Positions 51,039 through 58,643 of a DNA stretch of 62,665 nt are shown here, one piece after another. Made by a program: the position numbers and the translations under genes. Positions within the stretch are counted from its first letter, which is position 1; every line of letters starts with the position of its first letter. Source of the DNA: Streptomyces roseicoloratus (GTDB taxonomy: Bacteria > Actinomycetota > Actinomycetes > Streptomycetales > Streptomycetaceae). The notes beneath the pieces were generated by a model. It was given only the letters and a program-made list of their open reading frames with translations. It had not been told where the DNA came from and did no database searches. The DNA lies in the NCBI RefSeq assembly GCF_004117935.1, contig NZ_SDOY01000111.1:1-62665 (forward strand), read 5' to 3'.

Positions 51039-51644
51039 CTAGCGTCCGGCGCGGGCGGCGCGGTGGATGGTGGCGTCCACAAGGGCGAGGGCGTCGGCGG
51101 CGGTGCGGCCCGGGGCGCGGTTCCAGGGGCCGATGAGGTCGTGCCAGCCGCGGGAGCGGAGCTCTTCGAGCATCCAGGCTCCGGCCTCGTTCATGGTGGC
51201 GGCGCTGCCGTGACCGAGCCGGTGCGCGGCGAGCATCGCGCCGCACACGCAGCGGGCGCCGCGGGCGTCGCGCAGGCGGTACGGGGTGTTCTGCCAGCCC
51301 CACTCGGTGAGGACGCGCCGGGCGTGGGCCAGGTGGACGGAGGGGCGGACGTCGGGGCGGCCGAGTCGGCGCCAGACGTGCAGCCGGTCGGGCAGGACCG
51401 CGCCGAGGCGTCCGGGCAGCGGCCGCTCGGCGGGACGGGCGGCCGCCGCCCGGTCGACGGCGTCGAGGGCGTCCGCGACGAGCCGCTCCACCGGCACGGA
51501 CAGCAGCAGCCGCCAGTCGGCCGCCTCCTCCCGTGCCGGCGGCGCCTCGCTCCACCGGGCGACGATCTCCTGCCAGGCGGCGGTGTCGAGCAGAGCGGCG
51601 GCCTCGCGGTCGAGGTCGTCGGGGGTGGTGGCGGCGGTGGTCAT
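51039..51644 (-). CDS. DUF6197-like conserved protein
   Basis: 201 residues from ATG 51644. The middle contains VLTEWGWQNTPYRLRDARGA and RCVCGAMLAAHRLGHG, and the end has WHDLIGPWNRAPGRTAADAL. This pattern of a helical domain with a Cys pair, a conserved W-N-D/N-like segment and an RT-A motif fits DUF6197, a family of unknown function often found in Streptomyces. No membrane or export signal is seen. Assignment is by memory of the pattern, so moderate. Confidence 0.72.
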   Translation of the reverse strand: MTTAATTPDDLDREAAALLDTAAWQEIVARWSEAPPAREEAADWRLLLSVPVERLVADALDAVDRAAAARPAERPLPGRLGAVLPDRLHVWRRLGRPDVRPSVHLAHARRVLTEWGWQNTPYRLRDARGARCVCGAMLAAHRLGHGSAATMNEAGAWMLEELRSRGWHDLIGPWNRAPGRTAADALALVDATIHRAARAGR

Positions 51645-51726
51645 ACGGGCGGCTCCACGGCAAAGAGATTCCCACTTCGGTAGGAATGTCGGCTTTGTCG
51701 CGCCCCGGCTTGAGCCGCCGCCGCCG

Positions 51727-53157
51727 TCAGACGGCGCTCAGCGGCCCTCCCGCCGTGCCCGTCAGGCGGGCGGGAGTGAGCAGCTCGGCGAGCTGCTCGG
51801 GAGGCAGGAGGCCCTTCTCCAGGGTGAGCTCGGCGACCGAGCGGCCGGTGGCGAGCGCCTCCTGCGCGATGGCGGTGGCGGCCGTGTACCCGAGGTGCGG
51901 GTTGAGGGCGGTGGCGAGCCCGATGGAGTTCTCCACGCTCGCGCGCAGGGTCTCGGTGTTCGCGGTGATGCCGGTGACGCAGCGCTCGGCGAGCGTGACG
52001 CAGGCCGCCCGGAGCGAGGTGATGCTCTTCGACAGGGCGTGGAAGATGACCGGTTCGAAGGCGTTGAGCTGGAGCTGACCGCCCTCGGCGGCCATGGTGA
52101 TGGTCATGTCGTTGCCGATGACCTCGAAGGCCACCTGGTTGACGACCTCGGGGATGACCGGGTTGACCTTGCCGGGCATGATGCTCGAACCGGCCTGCAC
52201 GGGCGGCAGGTTGATCTCGCCGAAACCGGCCCGCGGCCCGGAGGACAGCAGCCGCAGGTCGTTACAGGTCTTGGAGAGCTTGACGGCGATCCGCTTGAGA
52301 ACGCCGGACAGCTGGACGAACGCGCCGCAGTCCTGGGTGGCCTCGACCAGGTTGGCGGAGGTGACCAGCGGCAGCCCGGTGATGCCGGCGAGGTGCCGGC
52401 GCGCGGTCTCGGCGTAGCCGGGCGCGGCGTTGAGGCCGGTGCCGATGGCGGTGGCGCCGAGGTTGATCTCGTGGATCAGCTCGATCGCCTCGGCGAGGCG
52501 GCCGCGGTCCTCCTCCAGCATCACGGCGTACGTGGAGAACTCCTGGCCCAGCGTCATGGGCACGGCGTCCTGCAGCTGGGTGCGGCCCATCTTGACCACA
52601 CCGCCGAACTCGACGGCCTTCTCCGCGAAGGCGTCCTGGAGCACGGCCATGGCACGCAGCAGCTCGCGGGCGGCGCCGATGGCGGCGATGCGGATGGCCG
52701 TCGGGTAGACGTCGTTGGTGGACTGCCCGAGGTTGACGTCCTCGTTGGGGTGCAGCAGGTGGTACTCGCCCTTGGCGTGGCCGAGGAGTTCGAGGGCCCG
52801 GTTGGCGACGACCTCGTTGGCGTTCATGTTCGTGGACGTGCCGGCACCGCCCTGGACGACGTCCACGACGAACTCGCCGTGCAGCGCGCCGCCGCGGATC
52901 TCGCGGCAGGCGGCGACGATCGCTCCGGCCTTCGCGGCGGGCAGCAGGCCGAGCTCCTCGTTGGCGAGTGCGGCGGCCTCCTTGACGGCCGCGAGCGCCT
53001 CGACGAGCTTCGGGTAGACGGAGATGGGGGTGCCGGTGATGGCGAAGTTCTCCGTGGCGCGCAGGGTGTGGACACCCCAGTAGGCCTCGGCGGGAACGTC
53101 GCGGTCGCCGAGCAGGTCGTGCTCGCGACGGACGTGGTTCTGCTGTGCGGGGATCAC
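51727..53157 (-). CDS. aspA: aspartate ammonia-lyase (aspartase)
   Basis: 476 residues from GTG 53157. Aspartase signatures: ATENFAITGTPISVYPKLVE, GGAGTSTNMNANEVVANRAL, NLGQSTNDVYPTAIRIA and the flexible loop GSSIMPGKVNPVIPEVVNQV with its catalytic Ser. It reversibly deaminates aspartate to fumarate. The SSIMPGKVNPV form distinguishes aspartases and fumarases from PcaB-type enzymes (SSAMPHKANPV) in this same window. It stands 326 bp downstream of the asparaginase gene, which supplies its substrate. Confidence 0.96.
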   Translation of the reverse strand: MIPAQQNHVRREHDLLGDRDVPAEAYWGVHTLRATENFAITGTPISVYPKLVEALAAVKEAAALANEELGLLPAAKAGAIVAACREIRGGALHGEFVVDVVQGGAGTSTNMNANEVVANRALELLGHAKGEYHLLHPNEDVNLGQSTNDVYPTAIRIAAIGAARELLRAMAVLQDAFAEKAVEFGGVVKMGRTQLQDAVPMTLGQEFSTYAVMLEEDRGRLAEAIELIHEINLGATAIGTGLNAAPGYAETARRHLAGITGLPLVTSANLVEATQDCGAFVQLSGVLKRIAVKLSKTCNDLRLLSSGPRAGFGEINLPPVQAGSSIMPGKVNPVIPEVVNQVAFEVIGNDMTITMAAEGGQLQLNAFEPVIFHALSKSITSLRAACVTLAERCVTGITANTETLRASVENSIGLATALNPHLGYTAATAIAQEALATGRSVAELTLEKGLLPPEQLAELLTPARLTGTAGGPLSAV

Positions 53158-53310
53158 GGTGACGGTGCCTTAGGCGTGGGGAGGGGAGGGAGAGGACACG
53201 AAGGAAAGGGGCGGACCGGTCTCAGGGGAAGCCGAGGACCCGCCGGAACACCGACGGCGTCCGGAACGGCCTCAGGGCCTGTCCGGCCACGCTCCGGGAC
53301 AGAAGACCTC

Positions 53311-53333
53311 GGGCGTGTGCCGAAAGGAGCGTC
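53311..53333 (-). repeat. dispersed 23-bp repeat, copy B
   Basis: The reverse complement is identical to 5468-5490. It lies about 150 bp upstream of aspA. Flanks on one side remain similar for about 25 bp, suggesting an originally longer element of about 50 bp. Confidence 0.7.
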
Positions 53334-53387
53334 GTCTGCCCGGAGGGCAGGCCCGGCGGTGTCCGGTGCGTGCGATCGCAAGGCGGA

Positions 53388-53422
53388 GGGTCGCCCCGAT
53401 ACCGGATGCACCGGGGCGACCC
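53388..53422 (-). terminator. hairpin terminator after the asparaginase gene
   Basis: Perfect 11-bp arms GGGTCGCCCCG and CGGGGCGACCC around a 13-nt loop. It lies 62 bp past the asparaginase stop, in the correct orientation for that minus-strand gene. Confidence 0.85.
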
Positions 53423-53483
53423 GGGCAACGCGGCGAGCGTGCGTGCCGGACGCCGCCGGGCGGACGGGACCTCCGGCACACGC

Positions 53484-54566
53484 CTAGTGTGCGACGGCGA
53501 GCACGGACTCGGCGCGCACCGGGCCCTCGAGCAGGGTGCGCAGCAGCTGGTTGCGGCGCTCCGGCGAGGTGCTTTCGGCGAGCAGGCCGGCCAGCAGCGC
53601 CATCCGTGCCTGCCCCGGCCGCAGCGTCCCGGCCAGCACCGCACCGGCCGCCGCCAGGTCGACGGCTCCGCCGCCCGTGTAGACCTCGGCCACGGGCCCG
53701 GAGGCCACCCGGGTGGAGAGGACGACGTGGACGCCGTCCCGGACGGCCCGGGCGACGGCGTCGGCTATCTCCGGGGTGGCGTTGCCGGCGCCGGTGCCGA
53801 CGAGGACGATGCCACGGGCGCCGGCCGCGACGGCCGCCTCGAACAGGACCGGGTCGTTGTCGGAGTGGTGCATGACGATGTCGACGCGCGGCAGGACCCG
53901 CCTCGCGTCGGCCGCACCGGCCGTGGAGGTGATCGCGGCGATGGCCGCCTCCGGCAGCGGGAGCGGCGCCGGCCGCTCCGGCTCGCGCTCGACGTCGACC
54001 TGTCCGAAGCCGAGCCGGCCGACGCGCCGGCCGGACGGATCGGCGAACGGATCGGAGTCGAGCGTCCTGGTCTTGACGGTGCCGCGGGCGGCGTGGACGA
54101 GGCCGTCGAAGACGACGAGGACGCCGAGGCCGTGCACGGTGGCGGCGACCTGGAGGGCGTCGTAGAGGTTGCCGGGCCCGTCGCCGTCCCCGGTGCCGAA
54201 GGGCCGCTGCGCGCCGGTGAAGACGACCGGGCGGGGGTCGGAGTGGTGCAGGTCCAGGAAGAAGGCCGACTCCTCGAGGGTGTCGGTGCCGTGGGTGACG
54301 ACGATGCCGTCGACGCCCGGGTCGGCGAGGGTCTCGTGGACGGCGGCCAGCAGTCGGAGCTGGCGGTCGGTGGTCATCCGGGAGCTGTTGACGTTGAAGA
54401 GGTCGAGGACCTCGACGTCGACGTGGTCGGGGACGGCGGCGGTGGCCACGACGTCGTCGCCCGAGGCGTCGGCGGCGTATCCGCTGCCGGTCCAGCGGCT
54501 GGCGATGGTGCCGCCGGTGCTGATGACCACGATGCGGCGCGGCCGGGCGTCGCGCGTCCACTTCAT
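53484..54566 (-). CDS. L-asparaginase (type I/II family)
   Basis: 360 residues from ATG 54566 (AAGGA upstream), no signal peptide. Both active-site Thr motifs are present: VVISTGGTIASRW near residue 20 and GIVVTHGTDTLEESAFFLDL near residue 95. It hydrolyses asparagine to aspartate and ammonia. The AsnC-like gene is divergent 109 bp away and probably regulates it. The downstream aspA then converts aspartate to fumarate, making a compact asparagine-degradation unit. Frame extension to 54677 would cover the promoter and lacks a start with a ribosome-binding site. Confidence 0.93.
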   Translation of the reverse strand: MKWTRDARPRRIVVISTGGTIASRWTGSGYAADASGDDVVATAAVPDHVDVEVLDLFNVNSSRMTTDRQLRLLAAVHETLADPGVDGIVVTHGTDTLEESAFFLDLHHSDPRPVVFTGAQRPFGTGDGDGPGNLYDALQVAATVHGLGVLVVFDGLVHAARGTVKTRTLDSDPFADPSGRRVGRLGFGQVDVEREPERPAPLPLPEAAIAAITSTAGAADARRVLPRVDIVMHHSDNDPVLFEAAVAAGARGIVLVGTGAGNATPEIADAVARAVRDGVHVVLSTRVASGPVAEVYTGGGAVDLAAAGAVLAGTLRPGQARMALLAGLLAESTSPERRNQLLRTLLEGPVRAESVLAVAH

Positions 54567-54616
54567 GATGATGCCGTCCTTCCCTGGGGTGCGCCGCAAC
54601 GATAGGCCAATCGTCA

Positions 54617-54631
54617 CGCAATGCGATTGCG
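54617..54631. promoter_or_regulatory. candidate AsnC operator
   Basis: The palindrome CGCAATGCGATTGCG (6-bp arms, 3-bp centre) lies midway in the 109-bp gap between the divergent asparaginase and AsnC genes. Its AT content is higher than the flanks. Lrp/AsnC proteins bind such short imperfect palindromes. Confidence 0.6.
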
Positions 54632-54675
54632 AATCCAGCCCGACGTATCGCGTTGGCGTGGTGAATAATTGCGCC

Positions 54676-55131
54676 ATGGACCGTATCGATCTTCATATCT
54701 TGCGTGAGCTGCAGGCCGACGGCCGGCTGAGCAACCAGGAGCTCGCCCAGCGGGTGGGCCTGAGCCCGTCACCGTGCCTGCGGCGGGTCCGGCAGCTGGA
54801 GCAGGACGGGGTGATCCGGGGCTACCGCGCGATCATCGACCCGGAGGCGGTGGGGCGCGGCTTCGAGGTGCTGGTGTCGGTCGAGGTGAAGCGGGACCGG
54901 GAGACGGTGGAGGCGTTCGAGGAGGCCCTTCAGGACATCCCGGACGTGATCGAGGCGTACCGCCTCTTCGGCAGCCCCGGGTGCCTGCTGCGCATCGCGG
55001 TCGCCGACCTCTCGGCGTACGAGCGGCTGTGGATCGAGCGGCTCACGACCCTCACCGGGGTCACGGAGGTCAACTCGCAGATCATCATGAAGCGCGTGAA
55101 GGAGCCGCGCGGCCTCCCGGTCGACCGCTGA
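54676..55131 (+). CDS. Lrp/AsnC family transcriptional regulator
   Basis: 151 residues from ATG 54676. The helix-turn-helix is ILRELQADGRLSNQELAQRV and GLSPSPCLRRVRQLEQDGVI. The ligand-binding RAM domain (VSVEVKRDRETVEAFEEALQ; YRLFGSPGCLLRIAVADLSA) follows. Lrp/AsnC proteins sense amino acids and form octameric rings. Divergence from the asparaginase gene suggests control of asparagine or aspartate catabolism. The effector (asparagine or aspartate) is an inference from context. Confidence 0.93.
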   Translation: MDRIDLHILRELQADGRLSNQELAQRVGLSPSPCLRRVRQLEQDGVIRGYRAIIDPEAVGRGFEVLVSVEVKRDRETVEAFEEALQDIPDVIEAYRLFGSPGCLLRIAVADLSAYERLWIERLTTLTGVTEVNSQIIMKRVKEPRGLPVDR

Positions 55132-55338
55132 GCCCCCGTCACCCCGGAACTTTCACACGGAGGAAGGCGTTCCGTCGACGCTATTTGGTCATGTACGGTT
55201 CAACCGCGCGTGCGCAGGACGACTGTTTCCCGACGTTCTACGCGCGCAGAGTTGCTGCCACACATCCCCGAACTCCCTCCTCCACACCGCACCCACCGTG
55301 CGGCGCGGGGCAGTCCCCCACGTCAGAAAGGACCCCCC

Positions 55339-56151
55339 ATGTCCTTGTCTCCGTCCCTCGCGAAGCGGACCGGCTGGAAGACCTGGGCCGCGATATCCGC
55401 CGTCCTCGCAGGCCTCGCCCTGCCCACGGTCGCCGCGACACCGGCCGGCGCCACGACCACCGCCTACGACAGCACGTACTACGAGGACGCGGTCGGCAAG
55501 ACGGGCACGAGCCTCAAGGCCTCGCTGCACACCATCATCAGCGACCAGCGGAAGATCTCCTACAGCGCCGTCTGGGACGCGCTGAAGGTCACCGACCAGG
55601 ACCCGGTGAACACCGCCAACGTGCTCCTCCTCTACAGCGGCGTCTCGCGCAGCAAGAACCTCAACGGCGGGGACGTCGGCGACTGGAACCGCGAGCACGT
55701 CTGGGCGCAGTCGCACGGCGACTTCGGCACCTCGGCCGGTCCCGGCACCGACCTGCACCACCTGCGCGCCTGCGACGTCAAGGTGAACAGCATCCGCGGC
55801 AACAAGGACTGGGACCTCGGCGGCAGCGCGGTCAGCGGCGCCGCCGGCAGCTACACGGACAGCAACTCCTTCGAGCCGCGCGACGCGGACAAGGGCGACG
55901 TGGCCCGCATGATCCTCTACATGGCCGTGCGCTACGAGGGCGACGACGCCTTCGCGGACCTGGAGCCCAACGACTCGTCGTCCAACGGCAGCGTGCCCTT
56001 CCACGGCAGGCTCTCGATCCTGAAGCAGTGGAACGAGCAGGACCCGCCGAGCGCCTTCGAACAGCGGCGCAACGACGTCATCTTCCACACGTACCAGGGC
56101 AACCGCAATCCGTTCATCGACCACCCGGAGTGGGTCGAGGCCATCTGGTGA
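55339..56151 (+). CDS. secreted endonuclease I (EndA/NucA-like) nuclease
   Basis: 270 residues from ATG 55339 (AAAGGA upstream). A Sec signal (RTGWKTWAAISAVLAGLALP ... AGATT) precedes an endonuclease I domain (PF04231): YSAVWDALKVTDQDP, the metal/His motif GDWNREHVWAQSHGDF, and DLHHLRACDVKVNSIRGNKD. The DWNREHVW His-rich element marks the betaBetaalpha-Me fold. It should degrade extracellular DNA or RNA for phosphate and nucleoside scavenging. The long 200-bp leader holds no gene. Confidence 0.93.
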   Translation: MSLSPSLAKRTGWKTWAAISAVLAGLALPTVAATPAGATTTAYDSTYYEDAVGKTGTSLKASLHTIISDQRKISYSAVWDALKVTDQDPVNTANVLLLYSGVSRSKNLNGGDVGDWNREHVWAQSHGDFGTSAGPGTDLHHLRACDVKVNSIRGNKDWDLGGSAVSGAAGSYTDSNSFEPRDADKGDVARMILYMAVRYEGDDAFADLEPNDSSSNGSVPFHGRLSILKQWNEQDPPSAFEQRRNDVIFHTYQGNRNPFIDHPEWVEAIW

Positions 56152-56282
56152 CCCGAGCGTGAGGCACGCCGGGTTCCACCCCCGAGGCCGTCCACGGGTC
56201 CGTCGGCGAGGCTGTGCACCGGTACCCCGCGCCGACGTCGGCGCCCGCCTGGCCGAGGTGCTGCCGCTGCGCCGAGGCACCC

Positions 56283-57713
56283 CTAGCGTGCGTCCGGCTC
56301 GCCCGGGTCCATGCCGGTGAGGCCCGGGCGGGCGGGGTACGCGGGACCGGCGCAGCGCGGGAGCGCGGGGCGGTCCCTGGTGCGGACCTCGGGCAGCCAG
56401 GCCGTGGCCGGGGTGCCCGCGCGCGGGAGGCGGACGCGCAGCCAGACGGAGGAGCCGCGGTCCTCCTCGTCGACGATGGGCTGCCCTCCGGGCAGCCGGC
56501 AGTCGGCGTCGAGGAGGTCGCCGTGCCAGACCCGGGTCGGGACGACGTTCTCGGCGGTGTAGGGCCGCATCGGGTCGACCGCGAGCCCGAGGCTGCACTC
56601 GGGCGCGCGGTCGGTGCGGTCCTGGCAGCCGCGTTCGGCGTTGAACACCCGGATCCGGACGGCGTCTTCACCGACGCCGCCCGGTCCGGCGTACGACCAG
56701 AGGAGGCCGCCGGCCGCCGCGCCGAGGCCGAGGGCGACGAACGCGGAGCGCCGCACGGCCCGACGAAGACGGCGGCGCGACGGTGCCGTGGTCCGGGCCG
56801 CGATCCGGTCGAGCAGGCGCTCGGCGGTGTGGGCGGCGCGGGCCGCGTGCGTGGGCGCGAGGCAGTCGGCGGCGAAGGCACGCCAGAACTCCGGGACGGC
56901 CGGGTCGAGCCGCAGCGGCAGCCGGCCCTCCGCGTACTCCCGCACCGCGGCACCGCGCGCCGTCGGCGTGGCGCCGGGGAAGGGCGGCGCGCCGGAGGCG
57001 AACACCTCGTGCACGACGATCCCGAGCGCCCAGATGTCGGCGGTCGGCCGGACCCTGACGCCCTGTTCGCCGAGCGGTTCGTTCCAGCGCTCGGGCGGCA
57101 GGTAGTCGAAGGTGCCCATGGGGGCCGAGAAGCCGTGGGTGCCGCTGAGTTCGATGGCGAAGCCGAAGTCGGAGAGGCGCACCTCTCCGTCCTCGCCGAT
57201 GAGGATGTTCTCGGGCTTGAGGTCGGTGTGCACCCAGCCGGAGCGGTGGAGGTGGGCGAGTCCTTCGCAGATCCCGGTGATCAGCCGGGCTCCCTCGGCC
57301 TCGTCGACCGGGGAGCGCAGCAGTTCGCGCAGGGTGCAGCGGGCGCGTTCCATGACGAGCACGATGGCACCGTCCAGGGACGGTCGGTCCGGGGCGGTGA
57401 GGACGAGCGAGCCGAGGAGCCGGACGAGTCTGGGGTGGCGTGCCGTGCGGCCGAGTTCCACCTCGCGGCGGGCGGACTCGGCGACGTTGCGGGCCTGTCG
57501 GGGCGCGAGTCCCGCGGTCGGCATGACCTTGAGGGCGACGGGCGGTCCGTCCTGCCCCTCCGGGTCGGCGGGGTGGGCCGCGTAGACGGTGGCCCAGCCG
57601 CCCGCGCCGATCGGCTCGTCGACAATCCAGTCGCCCACCCGGTGGCCACGGGGCAGGAGTTCCGGCCCGTCGCTGTCCCAGGAACCCGCCGGGCCGTGCG
57701 ACATCCGCATCAT
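56283..57713 (-). CDS. eukaryotic-type Ser/Thr protein kinase with extracytoplasmic tail
   Basis: 476 residues from ATG 57713 (GAGG 5 nt upstream). Kinase domain about 25-290: Gly loop PIGAGGWATVYAAH, VAIK-type VALKVM, catalytic SGWVHTDLKPENIL, metal-binding SDFGFAIEL and APE-like YLPPERWNE. A single membrane helix (VALGLGAAAGGLLWSYAG) at about 325-342 is followed by a 130-residue outer domain with three Cys (GCQDR, PECSLG, ADCRLP). This is not a PASTA domain. The upstream FHA-domain gene ends 7 bp before the start, so kinase and phosphothreonine reader are coexpressed. Confidence 0.92.
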   Translation of the reverse strand: MMRMSHGPAGSWDSDGPELLPRGHRVGDWIVDEPIGAGGWATVYAAHPADPEGQDGPPVALKVMPTAGLAPRQARNVAESARREVELGRTARHPRLVRLLGSLVLTAPDRPSLDGAIVLVMERARCTLRELLRSPVDEAEGARLITGICEGLAHLHRSGWVHTDLKPENILIGEDGEVRLSDFGFAIELSGTHGFSAPMGTFDYLPPERWNEPLGEQGVRVRPTADIWALGIVVHEVFASGAPPFPGATPTARGAAVREYAEGRLPLRLDPAVPEFWRAFAADCLAPTHAARAAHTAERLLDRIAARTTAPSRRRLRRAVRRSAFVALGLGAAAGGLLWSYAGPGGVGEDAVRIRVFNAERGCQDRTDRAPECSLGLAVDPMRPYTAENVVPTRVWHGDLLDADCRLPGGQPIVDEEDRGSSVWLRVRLPRAGTPATAWLPEVRTRDRPALPRCAGPAYPARPGLTGMDPGEPDAR

Positions 57714-57720
57714 GCCGTCC

Positions 57721-58500
57721 TCACCCCCGGGTGTCCGGATCTGCCGGTTCGCCGCGCGGCGGGAGGAGCGTCAGGTGCTCCTCCCGTACGATCCCGAACT
57801 TCAGGGCGAGTCCGACGACGGCCTCGCGTTTGCCGTTCCGCCGGTCGGTCCGTCCCGTCGCGTCGGGGGCCGGGGGGCCGATGCGCAGCTTCTCGTCGGC
57901 GAGGTAGTCGATGTGGGCGCTGACGGCGCGGGCGGTGAGCCGGGCGCAGGCGGGGTGTCCGCGCAGCCGGTCGACGACCTGCGGGGTGGTGGGCACGGCC
58001 ACGGGTGACCGGTCGCGCAGCCACGGCTCGCAGAGCGCGACGAGCACCAGGAAGTAGGTGGCGGTCTCGTCCAGGGAGTACGCGGTGAGGGTACGGCTCT
58101 CCCAGGAGCCGCCGACGGCGTGCGGGTCCAGGTAGACGTGGTCGGGCGCGAACACCTGGAAGGAGACCGGCGTGTCGCGGCGCGAGGGCAGCACCACGCG
58201 GGAGAACTCAAAGGGGATGGGCGCACCGAGGCGCCGCGGCGGGATCCGCAGGTACTCGCCGGCACCCTCCGGGTTCTCCACCAGGTAGCCGTGGGTGGCG
58301 CTGAGGTTGCTCAGCTGCCAGTGGTCGTCGGTGGCCCTGATCTCCCCGGCGAGCCGCGAGACCGCCTCGTCGGCGATGCGGAGATCCACCGGGTGGGCGG
58401 ACGAGCCGCGCCCGAACCGCACCCGCTCCCCCGGCCCGAGCCGCAGGGTCACGGCTCCGCCGTCGCCACCCTCCGGTAAGTGGACGACAATGCCGCGCAC
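57721..58500 (-). CDS. FHA-domain protein partner of the adjacent kinase
   Basis: 259 residues from GTG 58500 (GGAGG 5 nt upstream); a longer frame to 58542 lacks such a site. The N-terminal FHA domain (about 20-105) shows FGRGSSAHPVDLRIADEAVS, WQLSNLSATHGYLVENP, with the Arg and Ser that read phosphothreonine. The C-terminal helical part (AYSLDETATYFLVLVALCEP, RAVSAHIDYLADEKLRIGPP) looks like a winged-helix or adaptor region. It sits directly upstream of the kinase gene in an operon. Probable role: docking substrate for or output of the kinase. Confidence 0.9.
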   Translation of the reverse strand: MRGIVVHLPEGGDGGAVTLRLGPGERVRFGRGSSAHPVDLRIADEAVSRLAGEIRATDDHWQLSNLSATHGYLVENPEGAGEYLRIPPRRLGAPIPFEFSRVVLPSRRDTPVSFQVFAPDHVYLDPHAVGGSWESRTLTAYSLDETATYFLVLVALCEPWLRDRSPVAVPTTPQVVDRLRGHPACARLTARAVSAHIDYLADEKLRIGPPAPDATGRTDRRNGKREAVVGLALKFGIVREEHLTLLPPRGEPADPDTRG

Positions 58501-58643
58501 CGCTCCCTCCGTCCCCCGTGCCCCGACCGCTGTCCGACACATCGAACGTTACCGCTTGCGCACGGGGTTTCACCGCGTGGCATCGGCCACTTCGGCCGGG
58601 CGCGGCGAGGGGACGAAGGAGAGGCAGCGGGGCGGGGCGGGCG

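Larger units (their letters stand above)
53158..53483. other. intergenic region between asparaginase and aspA genes
   Basis: The 326 bp carry a strong hairpin (53388-53422) that should end the asparaginase transcript, the second copy of the 23-bp dispersed repeat (53311-53333), and the aspA leader. Short frames cross it, but none has a ribosome-binding site or recognisable domain, so I call no gene. Confidence 0.7.

Noticed and set aside
53154..53411. Small gene between aspA and the asparaginase gene
   Set aside because: The frame spans a terminator hairpin and the dispersed repeat, has no ribosome-binding site and has a low-complexity Pro-rich product.
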